Source: Flavobacteriaceae bacterium (lineage in GTDB: Bacteria; Bacteroidota; Bacteroidia; Flavobacteriales; Flavobacteriaceae). Taken from it: 31,148 bases of DNA. The translations under genes were made by a program, and so were the position numbers. Shown here one piece after another: positions 15,365 to 23,311 of the stretch; position 1 is the first letter of the stretch; the number at the start of each line of letters is the position of its first letter. Below the pieces are notes generated by a model. That model had not been told where the DNA came from. It worked only from the letters and a program-made list of their open reading frames with translations, and made no database searches. The stretch lies in the NCBI GenBank assembly GCA_021151665.1, contig JAGKWW010000034.1:1-31148 (forward strand). The letters run 5' to 3'.

Positions 15365-16723
15365 TTACAATAACGTTTTAACCTCATCAAAATTAAGTCC
15401 GCCATAATTACCGGAACTCATTAGCAGCAGCGCCACGCCCTCGGTGTCATACTTCAGGTGGTACAGGTATTCTTTAAACGCCGCAGGGTTGGTATAGATC
15501 ACCAGATCTTCGCGGTTAAATGCTTTGGCGATCTGCTCGTAGGTTACCTCTTCAAGCTGCTTTATCTTCACCGCATCGGGACTGTAGAATACCACAGCCA
15601 CATCGGCCGCATCAAGGGCGCCTTCATACTCTTTCAGGAACTCTGCATTCAGGCTGCTGTAGGTATGCAGCTCAAGGCACGCAATAAGCTTTCTTTCAGG
15701 GTACTGTTCCTTAACCGCTTTTGTTGTAGCTGCCACTTTGCTTGGTGAGTGCGCAAAATCCTTATAGGCTACATTTTTACCATTCTCTGCTATTTTCTCC
15801 AGGCGCTTGCTCGCCCCCTTAAAGGTCGCAATGGCTTCATAGAAGTCCGCTTCATCTACACCCATGCACTGGCATACCCACTTGGCGCCGGCCAGGTTGT
15901 TAAGGTTATGCGCGCCAAACACTTCTATTGGCATAGGGCCTTCAGGCGTTTCCAGAAGCGTTACGCCATCCTGTACAGAATATTCCGGCGTGTGGTAAGG
16001 TATCTTGCGTATCGGGTTGGCAGCGGCCTCGGCAACACGCTTTACCTCGCTGTCGTTTTCGTTATAGATAAGGATGCCCCCGTTGGTGATCTGTTGGATA
16101 AAGATCTCGAACTGCTCCACATATTTTTCGTAGGTTGGGAACACGTTGATATGATCCCATGCTATGCCGCTTATCAACGCAATGTTTGGCTGGTACAGGT
16201 GAAATTTCGGCCTGCGATCCATTGGAGACGAAAGATACTCATCGCCTTCCAGCACAATGAAGTCGTTTTCCTGGGTAAGGTGTACCATTGTATCAAACCC
16301 TTCCAGCTGGGCGCCCACCATATAATCTACCGCAATGTTATGAAAGTTCATGACGTGTAGAATCATACTGGTAATGGTAGTCTTTCCGTGAGAGCCGCCA
16401 ATAACCACGCGTGTTTTGTCCTTGCTCTGCTCATAAAGGAATTCGGGGTAAGAGTATATTTTCAGGCCGAGCTCCTGTGCCTTTAAAAGTTCAGGATTGT
16501 CGGGCTTGGCATGCATCCCGAGGATTATCGCTTCAATATCAGCTGTTATTTTTTCAGGGAACCAGCCCATTTCTGCCGGAAGCAGCCCTTTTTTCTCAAG
16601 GCGTGTGCGCGAGGGTTCAAAAATGGCATCATCACTGCCGGTTACCTGATATCCTTTTCCGTGAAGGGCAAGCGCAAGGTTGTGCATGGCAGCGCCGCCG
16701 ATAGCTATAAAGTGTGTCCGCAT
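15365..16723 (-). CDS. mpl: UDP-MurNAc:L-Ala-gamma-D-Glu-meso-DAP ligase Mpl
   Basis: This cytoplasmic Mur-ligase-family enzyme uses ATP to attach recycled murein tripeptide to UDP-N-acetylmuramate, returning peptidoglycan fragments to synthesis. Seen: N-terminal Rossmann segment FIAIGGAAMHNLALALHGKG with YQVTGSDD, the ATP-binding loop GGSHGKTTITSM, a central-domain block FIVLEGDEYLSSPMDRRPKF, SGIAWDHINVFPT, and the C-terminal domain with KDFAHSPSKV. Length, 452 residues, matches Mpl; MurC is the nearest alternative, but the SDD start and LEGDEY block favour Mpl. I chose ATG 16723 because the sequence from there begins the conserved fold; upstream codons are in the promoter region. It is divergent from the A2M gene. 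Confidence 0.9.
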   Translation of the reverse strand: MRTHFIAIGGAAMHNLALALHGKGYQVTGSDDAIFEPSRTRLEKKGLLPAEMGWFPEKITADIEAIILGMHAKPDNPELLKAQELGLKIYSYPEFLYEQSKDKTRVVIGGSHGKTTITSMILHVMNFHNIAVDYMVGAQLEGFDTMVHLTQENDFIVLEGDEYLSSPMDRRPKFHLYQPNIALISGIAWDHINVFPTYEKYVEQFEIFIQQITNGGILIYNENDSEVKRVAEAAANPIRKIPYHTPEYSVQDGVTLLETPEGPMPIEVFGAHNLNNLAGAKWVCQCMGVDEADFYEAIATFKGASKRLEKIAENGKNVAYKDFAHSPSKVAATTKAVKEQYPERKLIACLELHTYSSLNAEFLKEYEGALDAADVAVVFYSPDAVKIKQLEEVTYEQIAKAFNREDLVIYTNPAAFKEYLYHLKYDTEGVALLLMSSGNYGGLNFDEVKTLL

Positions 16724-16789
16724 TAAATTTTGATTAGGCCCCAACCTTTCACGATTTATATCGCTCTTAAGTTGCAGGGTGATAGTGTT

Positions 16790-16797
16790 CAAAATTA
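16790..16797 (-). promoter_or_regulatory. Possible mpl -7 element
   Basis: TAATTTTG on the minus strand is an exact TAnnTTTG match, about 66 bases before the mpl ATG. A TTG at the expected -33 distance is not seen. Confidence 0.35.
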
Positions 16798-16820
16798 TAA
16801 AATGTAATGACACCATTACC

Positions 16821-16849
16821 TTGCCGAAGTATATTTTATAGTATATTGT
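16821..16849 (+). promoter_or_regulatory. Possible promoter of the A2M gene
   Basis: TTG (16821-16823), an 18-base spacer and TATATTGT (16842-16849) approximate TTG-N17-23-TAnnTTTG with the last two bases shifted. The predicted start would lie about 14 bases before ATG 16868. Confidence 0.33.
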
Positions 16850-16867
16850 TCACTTTTTAACCAACCA

Positions 16868-19800
16868 ATGAAACATCTACTAACCGCCTGCCTGCTGATG
16901 TTTGCTTTATGCATGCGTTCGCAGGAATATACCGCCCGATGGGCCAATGTCCTGAAATACGAACAGGAAGGCCTCACCCAAAAAGCAATGTTGGCCGCCG
17001 ACAGCATTTACAAGCTTGCTGAAAAGAACCGTAACGAACCGCAGATCATCAAATCTTTTTTCTTCCGGTCTAAATACCTGATGGTACTCAATGAAAATGC
17101 CGGACAGTTGATTTTTGAGAGCCTTGCCCAAGAGCGAAAGGTAGCGACACTACCTACCAAAGCCATCCTCGAAAGCGTGTACGCGACCATGCTTACCGAT
17201 TTGTATAATGCTAAGCGCTATACTTATGATACTCGTACAGCGACCACAGAGCCTGCGGGAGAAGATTTCAGCACGTGGACGGTTTTTAATTTCAAGACAG
17301 AAATCGACCTGGCCTGGAAACGCAGCCTGGCGCATCGCGAAGAATTGTACAAAGTTCCGCTAACACAATACCGTGAAATAATCGACTTTGGCGGATCCTC
17401 CTCAACATTCGAACGCTCGCTCTATGATTTTCTCGCGGGCCGCTATCTGGATGCAAGCCGCTACAAGCTTAATATCACAAATCCTGAAAAGTTTTTTGGC
17501 GTTACACTTCAGGCTGAAGCGTTGGATATTGCTGGCGGAGACGACAAATCTGGTTTCAAAGAAAAACTGCTATTTTGCAGGGATCTGGAAGAATTTTATC
17601 TCCGCAAAAAGGATGCATTGCATTACCAGAATTCGGTTTTGCGAAGGCTGCGGTTTGCATATAATTCTTTAAGCAATAATTATTGCGCAAACGCACCTTA
17701 TCTCGCAACGCTAAATATAATATCTAAGGAGTGGAAGGAAAGCTATTTTGCCGGGCACGCGCGGTTTGCCTCCGCAGAGATTTACTACCGGATGTCTGAC
17801 AAATTTAAAGCCCCGGAAAACCGTAAGATCGCGCTTGAAATTGCAGATGAATTCCTAATGAAGGGAAAAACCGACCTCTATCCAAGCGCGTTCAACCTGC
17901 GGAAAACGATACTTCAGAAAAAGGCAACCCTGACTTCCGAAGTGTACAATCCGCCTGGAAAGCCAACGCTGGCATTGCTTGAACACACCAATGTTGATTC
18001 GGTAGTGGTCCGTATTTATAAAACAAACAGAAGCTTTTTCAGCAATCGTAAAAAGAAAAGGGATTATTACAGTCTGGCAACGCCGAAACCATTTACCGAA
18101 AAATGGTATTACCTGAACAGAAAGAGCGATGACTATTTTGAACATAGCACAGAACTATTACTGCCGGCTTTACCAACAGGGTTTTACAGGATCGAGATTA
18201 CGCCGGATAACGCAACTGAGCCCGCACCTGCAGATTTCATCCAGGTCACCAACACGACGGTAAATACTGACGACTACCCGGATGAAAACATTATTTACGT
18301 CAGGAATATTGAAACCGGAGCACCGCAAAAGGGTTCGTTTCTTCTGTACAACGGGATCAGGTATCCTGCCGATGCCAGTGGTACCATAAATACCACAACA
18401 TTCACTAAACGTGTAAACATGGATGAATCGGTTATCGTTAACGGCAGCGACACCCTAAGCATGGCGGGTACTGGCCGGTACTATAACGATAGCGAAAGGG
18501 AAGGTAAACAGGCGAGTGTGCAGCTCTATCTGGACAGGGCAATTTACAGGCCGGGCCAAACGATATATTTTAAGGGCGTTGTTACGCAGCAGATAGGCAA
18601 AAAGTTGTCTTTAGTAAAAGACATATTCGTTCATGTAGAAATTACAGATGCCTCCGGAAAACAAGCTTCGGTACAACGGCTGCCGGTGAATAAAATGGGC
18701 TCTTTTACCGGAATCTTTGTGATTCCAAAAGACGGGCTGACAGGGCAATTTAATATTGAAGTAAGCGAGGATGAAGAGTATAAAGAAGATGAACATCCAT
18801 TCTGGGACGACCCCGACGTCAGGTTTCACAACGGATATGCTTCCTTCAGCGTAGAAGAATACAAACGACCCACATTTGAGGTAACGTTAGAAAAACCGAA
18901 AGGAGACCTTTTATTCGGCAAAGAAGTCATCCTTAAAGGTGTTGCAAAAAGCTACAGCGGTGCACCAATAGCAGGGGCATCGGTAAAATATGTTGTTACA
19001 AGACCGTCAGCATTTCCTGTACCCGAAGCGCCGTCTGAAAAGGATGAAGTACAAACCGGAGATGATGGATCTTTTACAATATGTTTTGTGCCAAAGGGGG
19101 AAAAAGAAGGCGCTGATAAAACGGACACTTACCGGGCGATTGCAACGGTAACCGACAGCCGTGGAGAAGTGCGGGAAGCGAACCTATCAATAACGGTGGG
19201 CGGGCCTTTACTTGTTCTTTCGATAGACAGCCAATCTGCTTTTACAAATCCTAAAATGTTAGATATTCCGCTTCGGGCATACAATAATAATAGTGAGCCC
19301 AAAGCGGTGAAAGGTGTGCTGACCCTCTACCGGGTAAAGAATATCGAGCAGCCCCGGCTTAAACGGCACTGGTTGTTTCCTGAAGCAACACTTATCAATA
19401 AAGAGGAATTTTCTAAATTGTTTCCTTACTTAGATTATAAGGAGGATACGCCGCCCGAGCGCGAAAAAGTATTTGGGGAAAGTGTAAGCTTCAAGGGCGA
19501 AACGACGCTTAAAATACCTGCTGAAGGATTTGGCGCAGGACAATATGAACTGGAATTTATAGCCACAGCCAATGACACTTTAGAGGAAAAAGCATCAAGT
19601 ATCATAGAGATTTCAAGAAACGGAAGGGCTCCGTTACGGAAAGGAAAGGTATTGGCGTGCAGCATAGCTAATACAGATTTTTATAAAGACGGATATGTCG
19701 CGTTAACCCTCTGCACTCCGCTGAATAAACTCTACACGGTTATCCGGCATAACGATGGCCGGAAGATAAAATCTGTCGATGCTCTTGTCGGCCAAAAGCC

Positions 19801-22800
19801 CATAACGGTAAAAATACCCGCAAGCCGGCCCGGACAACTAAAAATATTGATAGAAACTGTTTGGCAAAACCGGGTTTTCCACGAGTCATTTCCATTGTAT
19901 GTACAGGACAGCGACCCGGCACACCTTACAATAGAACCGGTATCCATTACCAGTAAACTAATGCCCGGTAATCCCGTAAGGTGGTCCTTCAATATAAAAA
20001 ATGGCAAACGGGCTGGCGCCGAGGTACTGGCATCCATGTACGACGCCTCGCTCGATTCTTTTTCGAGAAGGGAGTGGAGTCTACCCGAAGCACAGGAGTA
20101 TGATATTTACATACCCGAATCGGATATTTATACCGAAGGGACTAACCGGCTGGAGTACGAAGCTGATCAGGACTACTTGTCTGTACCAGTATTTGACGAC
20201 CAGCTTTATACGTATGGATTTAATATCAACCGCGCCGATGTTAATTTTATCTACCGATATTTACGCAAGCCCGGTAAAGGCGGCAATACCATCGAGGTTA
20301 CCGGGACAGTAACGGATGTATCGGGAATGCCTATACCCGGAGTAATCGTAGCTATTGAGGGAACTGTAGAAGGTGTGCGGACAGATTTTGATGGCAACTA
20401 TAAGATTTATGTCCCTGAAACGTCGCATCTCTATTTTAGCTACATTGGGATGCAGGGCATCACTTTACCCGTAAAAAAAGGAGTGCCATTAGACGTAATC
20501 CTTCAGGATGATGTGTCGCGATTAGAAGAACTTGTAGTGGAAGCATACCGCACAACTACAAAATCGTACCTGAGTGTAGCGACGACAACTGTTACATCAA
20601 AAATAATTGAAGGCAGGCCAAATGCCACATCTTTACAAACATTACAAGGCCAGATCCCCGGACTTAACATAGCGTCCGGCTATGGGCAGCCAGGCGGGGG
20701 AACTACTGTGATATTAAGAGGGTCTGGTTCCATTAGCGGCAATCCTGAACCTTTGTTTGTAATTGACGGCGTACCCATGACATCAGACCAGTTCCGAGCG
20801 CTGAAGCCAGACGACATTGCACAGGTTACCGTAATTACAGACGCGTCGGGAACGGCACTTTATGGCAACCGGGGAGCAAACGGTGTAATTGTTGTCAGCA
20901 CCAAAAATGCCGTAAAAGCACTGGCTACGTTACAGGAAGTACAGGCCAGGAAAAACTTTAGTGAGACGGCTTTTTTCTACCCACACCTTACTACCGGCAA
21001 AGACGGAAATGTCGACTTTGGGTTTACTACTCCCGATGCGCTAACCCGATGGAAACTGCGGATGGTTGCCCATGACCGCAACGCCATGTTTGGATATTAT
21101 GAAGAAGAATTTGTATCGCAAAAGGAACTGATGGTTGTGCCCAATATGCCACGTTTTCTGCGGGAAGGTGACAACATTGTGCTAATGGCAAAGATAACCA
21201 ACCTGACGGGCGAAGCCAAAGAGGGCACTGCTATGTTGCAGTTATCAGACGCTGTGACGCTGGATAACGCAGACGCCGCCACAGGTAATACCGGCAATAT
21301 GAAAACATTCACCCTGCCTGCCAATGGCTCGGTTACGGTAAGCTGGCAGGTAAAGATCCCATTAGGCATGGAAGGGCTGCAGTATAAGATTGCCGCTAAA
21401 GCCGGCAATTATACCGATGGTGAAGAAAACATACTGCCGGTGCTGCCTAACCGCATCATGGTTACCGAAAGCAAGTCACTTTGGGTAAAGCCCGGAGCAA
21501 CGAAAAGCTTCACGATAGAAAACCTGAAAACCTCAGCATCCTCTACACTTGTGAATCAAGGCCTTACGCTGCAATATTCTGCCAGCCCTGTGTGGACGGC
21601 CGTAGAAAGCCTGCCGTATCTCATGGAGTTTGAGCATGAATGTGCTGAGCAGCTTTTCAGCCGCTACTACGCCAATGCTTTGGCGGGCCATATACTGGAG
21701 GCCAACCCGAAAATTAAAAAGGTGATGGAAGAATGGCGTAAAAGCGGAAATTCCCTGGGGCGCCTTGAGCAAAATCCGGAATTAAAATCGGCACTTATGG
21801 CCGAAACGCCCTGGGTGCTGGACACTGCCGATGAAGCGGTGCGCAATAACAGGGTCGCATTGTTGTTCGATCTGGACAAGATGAAAAACACCCTCGACGC
21901 GACATTTAAAAAACTCAGGCTCAAACTGCAGCCAGGTGGTGGTTTTGTGTGGTTTGAAGGCGGAAGTGAAAACCCGTACATCACCCGGCATATTATAGCA
22001 GGCTTTGGCCACCTTCAGAAACTGGGGGCCGCTCAAAAATCAAAGGAACTTGATGATATGATTACCTCCGCAGTAAAATACATTGACGACTATTATAAGC
22101 AGCAGTATACCTTTACCGGACATACCAGCGTGCCACATTCGCCGGGTATACAGGATATTCATTACCTGTACACGAGAAGCTTTTACCTCACTTCCCTTCC
22201 GGCAGACGAGGCGCTTAAAAACACAATAGGCAAATCTGTAGCTGCCCTGAAAAAAGACTGGCTTTCGTTAACTCTTTACGAAAAGGCGATGGCCGCGATC
22301 ACCCTGAAAAGGATGAACGAGCCTGAAACAGCCAGAAAGATTATTGACCATCTTAAAGATTCCGCGGCGCTGAATGAGGAATATGGCATGTACTGGATTG
22401 CAAACAAACCAGGCTGGTATTGGTACACTGCCCCCATCGAAGTGCAGGCGATGCTTATTGAGGCATTTGCCGAAGTTGCGAACGACACGGCAAGCTTAGA
22501 GGCTATGAAGGTTTGGCTGGTACGGCAGAAACAAAAAAGCAGCTGGCCGACCACCAAGGCAACTACCGAGGCTATTTATGCACTGTTACTACAAGGTAGC
22601 AACTGGACTGTGCCGGATGGAAAAGAAAGCACCAGCATTGTAGTGAACGGGACAGAGCTGGCCGATGCGGCAACTGAAAACGGAATGCTGAGAAAAAACT
22701 GGAGTGCTAAAGAGGTTGACAGCAGGATGGCAACTGTAACCATACACAATAACACCAAAAGCCCGGGATACGGCGGCTATTACTGGCAGTATTTTGAAGA

Positions 22801-23254
22801 TCTTGATAAAATAAAGGACGATAGCGGCGGCGTTATGCATATTTCGAAAGAACTCTACCGTAAGGCTTCCGGAACCGACGGTATGGTGCTTGAAAAGGTA
22901 AGCGCCGGAAGCCCCCTTAAGGTTGGCGATCTGGCAACAATCAGGCTTAAAATAACGGTCGGTGAAGATATGGAGTTTGTTCATCTCAAAGACCTTCGCG
23001 CCTCCTCTTTTGAACCAGTCGACGTATTTTCAGGCTACCATTGGAGCGAGGGCCTCGGCTATTACCGGAGTACCCGCGACGCCGCAACGCATTTTTTCTT
23101 TGACCGGATTCCGAGGGGGACATACATCCTGGAGTATGACGTAAGGGTAAACAACGCGGGGGAATTTTCGGATGGCATTACAACACTGCAAAGTATGTAC
23201 GCACCGGAATTTTCGGCACATAGCAAAGGCGTAAAGGTTACAGCAACACCATAA
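16868..23254 (+). CDS. Alpha-2-macroglobulin with inserted carboxypeptidase-regulatory and TonB-plug domains
   Basis: This is a very large exported protein (2128 residues) of the bacterial alpha-2-macroglobulin family, whose members trap proteases through a thioester. In order: a signal peptide (about 1-18); a helical N-terminal region (to about 360); MG domains including MG2 with IYRPGQTIYFKGVV (559-572); a carboxypeptidase-regulatory-like domain (about 1143-1225, GTVTDVSGMPIPGVIVAIEG); a TonB-receptor plug (about 1250-1350, PLFVIDGVPM and TALYGNRGANGVIVVSTKN); the A2M domain (from about 1367, ETAFFYPHL ... TTPDALTRWKLRM); and the thioester domain with C-A-E-Q (1592-1595) and PGGGFVWFEGG (about 1690). 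C-terminal MG-type domains follow. No lipobox is convincing, so periplasmic or outer-membrane placement is uncertain. No beta-barrel follows the plug, and no pbpC-type gene is adjacent, unlike E. coli yfhM. Confidence 0.93.
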   Translation: MKHLLTACLLMFALCMRSQEYTARWANVLKYEQEGLTQKAMLAADSIYKLAEKNRNEPQIIKSFFFRSKYLMVLNENAGQLIFESLAQERKVATLPTKAILESVYATMLTDLYNAKRYTYDTRTATTEPAGEDFSTWTVFNFKTEIDLAWKRSLAHREELYKVPLTQYREIIDFGGSSSTFERSLYDFLAGRYLDASRYKLNITNPEKFFGVTLQAEALDIAGGDDKSGFKEKLLFCRDLEEFYLRKKDALHYQNSVLRRLRFAYNSLSNNYCANAPYLATLNIISKEWKESYFAGHARFASAEIYYRMSDKFKAPENRKIALEIADEFLMKGKTDLYPSAFNLRKTILQKKATLTSEVYNPPGKPTLALLEHTNVDSVVVRIYKTNRSFFSNRKKKRDYYSLATPKPFTEKWYYLNRKSDDYFEHSTELLLPALPTGFYRIEITPDNATEPAPADFIQVTNTTVNTDDYPDENIIYVRNIETGAPQKGSFLLYNGIRYPADASGTINTTTFTKRVNMDESVIVNGSDTLSMAGTGRYYNDSEREGKQASVQLYLDRAIYRPGQTIYFKGVVTQQIGKKLSLVKDIFVHVEITDASGKQASVQRLPVNKMGSFTGIFVIPKDGLTGQFNIEVSEDEEYKEDEHPFWDDPDVRFHNGYASFSVEEYKRPTFEVTLEKPKGDLLFGKEVILKGVAKSYSGAPIAGASVKYVVTRPSAFPVPEAPSEKDEVQTGDDGSFTICFVPKGEKEGADKTDTYRAIATVTDSRGEVREANLSITVGGPLLVLSIDSQSAFTNPKMLDIPLRAYNNNSEPKAVKGVLTLYRVKNIEQPRLKRHWLFPEATLINKEEFSKLFPYLDYKEDTPPEREKVFGESVSFKGETTLKIPAEGFGAGQYELEFIATANDTLEEKASSIIEISRNGRAPLRKGKVLACSIANTDFYKDGYVALTLCTPLNKLYTVIRHNDGRKIKSVDALVGQKPITVKIPASRPGQLKILIETVWQNRVFHESFPLYVQDSDPAHLTIEPVSITSKLMPGNPVRWSFNIKNGKRAGAEVLASMYDASLDSFSRREWSLPEAQEYDIYIPESDIYTEGTNRLEYEADQDYLSVPVFDDQLYTYGFNINRADVNFIYRYLRKPGKGGNTIEVTGTVTDVSGMPIPGVIVAIEGTVEGVRTDFDGNYKIYVPETSHLYFSYIGMQGITLPVKKGVPLDVILQDDVSRLEELVVEAYRTTTKSYLSVATTTVTSKIIEGRPNATSLQTLQGQIPGLNIASGYGQPGGGTTVILRGSGSISGNPEPLFVIDGVPMTSDQFRALKPDDIAQVTVITDASGTALYGNRGANGVIVVSTKNAVKALATLQEVQARKNFSETAFFYPHLTTGKDGNVDFGFTTPDALTRWKLRMVAHDRNAMFGYYEEEFVSQKELMVVPNMPRFLREGDNIVLMAKITNLTGEAKEGTAMLQLSDAVTLDNADAATGNTGNMKTFTLPANGSVTVSWQVKIPLGMEGLQYKIAAKAGNYTDGEENILPVLPNRIMVTESKSLWVKPGATKSFTIENLKTSASSTLVNQGLTLQYSASPVWTAVESLPYLMEFEHECAEQLFSRYYANALAGHILEANPKIKKVMEEWRKSGNSLGRLEQNPELKSALMAETPWVLDTADEAVRNNRVALLFDLDKMKNTLDATFKKLRLKLQPGGGFVWFEGGSENPYITRHIIAGFGHLQKLGAAQKSKELDDMITSAVKYIDDYYKQQYTFTGHTSVPHSPGIQDIHYLYTRSFYLTSLPADEALKNTIGKSVAALKKDWLSLTLYEKAMAAITLKRMNEPETARKIIDHLKDSAALNEEYGMYWIANKPGWYWYTAPIEVQAMLIEAFAEVANDTASLEAMKVWLVRQKQKSSWPTTKATTEAIYALLLQGSNWTVPDGKESTSIVVNGTELADAATENGMLRKNWSAKEVDSRMATVTIHNNTKSPGYGGYYWQYFEDLDKIKDDSGGVMHISKELYRKASGTDGMVLEKVSAGSPLKVGDLATIRLKITVGEDMEFVHLKDLRASSFEPVDVFSGYHWSEGLGYYRSTRDAATHFFFDRIPRGTYILEYDVRVNNAGEFSDGITTLQSMYAPEFSAHSKGVKVTATP
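20294..20910 (+). other. SusC-like N-terminal module inserted in the A2M protein
   Basis: This segment encodes residues about 1143-1348: a carboxypeptidase-regulatory-like domain plus a TonB-dependent-receptor plug. It parallels residues about 25-250 of the SusC protein at 17-3166: IPGVIVAIEGT versus IPGVNVVIKGT, TDFDGNYKI versus TDFDGKYQI, PLFVIDGVPM versus PLYVVDGVPL, and LYGNRGANGVIVVSTK versus LYGSRAAGGAIIITTK. The reading frame is open on both sides, so it is an integral domain and not an assembly join. It lies directly before the A2M domain. Confidence 0.88.
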
Positions 23255-23259
23255 AAAAA

Positions 23260-23278
23260 CCGCCCCTGTCCGGGGCGG
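23260..23278. terminator. Shared hairpin terminator between A2M and S46 peptidase genes
   Basis: A 7-bp GC-only stem CCGCCCC/GGGGCGG has a 5-base loop. On the minus strand it is followed by a run of seven Ts, a strong terminator for the S46 peptidase gene. On the plus strand only CTTCTATT follows, so termination of the A2M transcript is less certain. Confidence 0.82.
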
Positions 23279-23311
23279 CTTCTATTATCTGATGTCTTTT
23301 ATCTACCAGTC

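Noticed and set aside
15749..16360. A 203-codon plus-strand open frame inside mpl
   Set aside because: Antisense shadow of a well-conserved Mur ligase; no start context or family resemblance.
16868..16892. Lipobox L-T-A-C at residues 5-8 of the A2M protein
   Set aside because: The cysteine is at residue 8, too close to the N-terminus for a signal peptide; cleavage later, before Q-E-Y, is more likely.
16868..23254. The A2M/plug fusion considered as an assembly join of two genes
   Set aside because: The frame is open with continuous codon use across both junctions, and the A2M domain resumes exactly at its conserved start after the plug.
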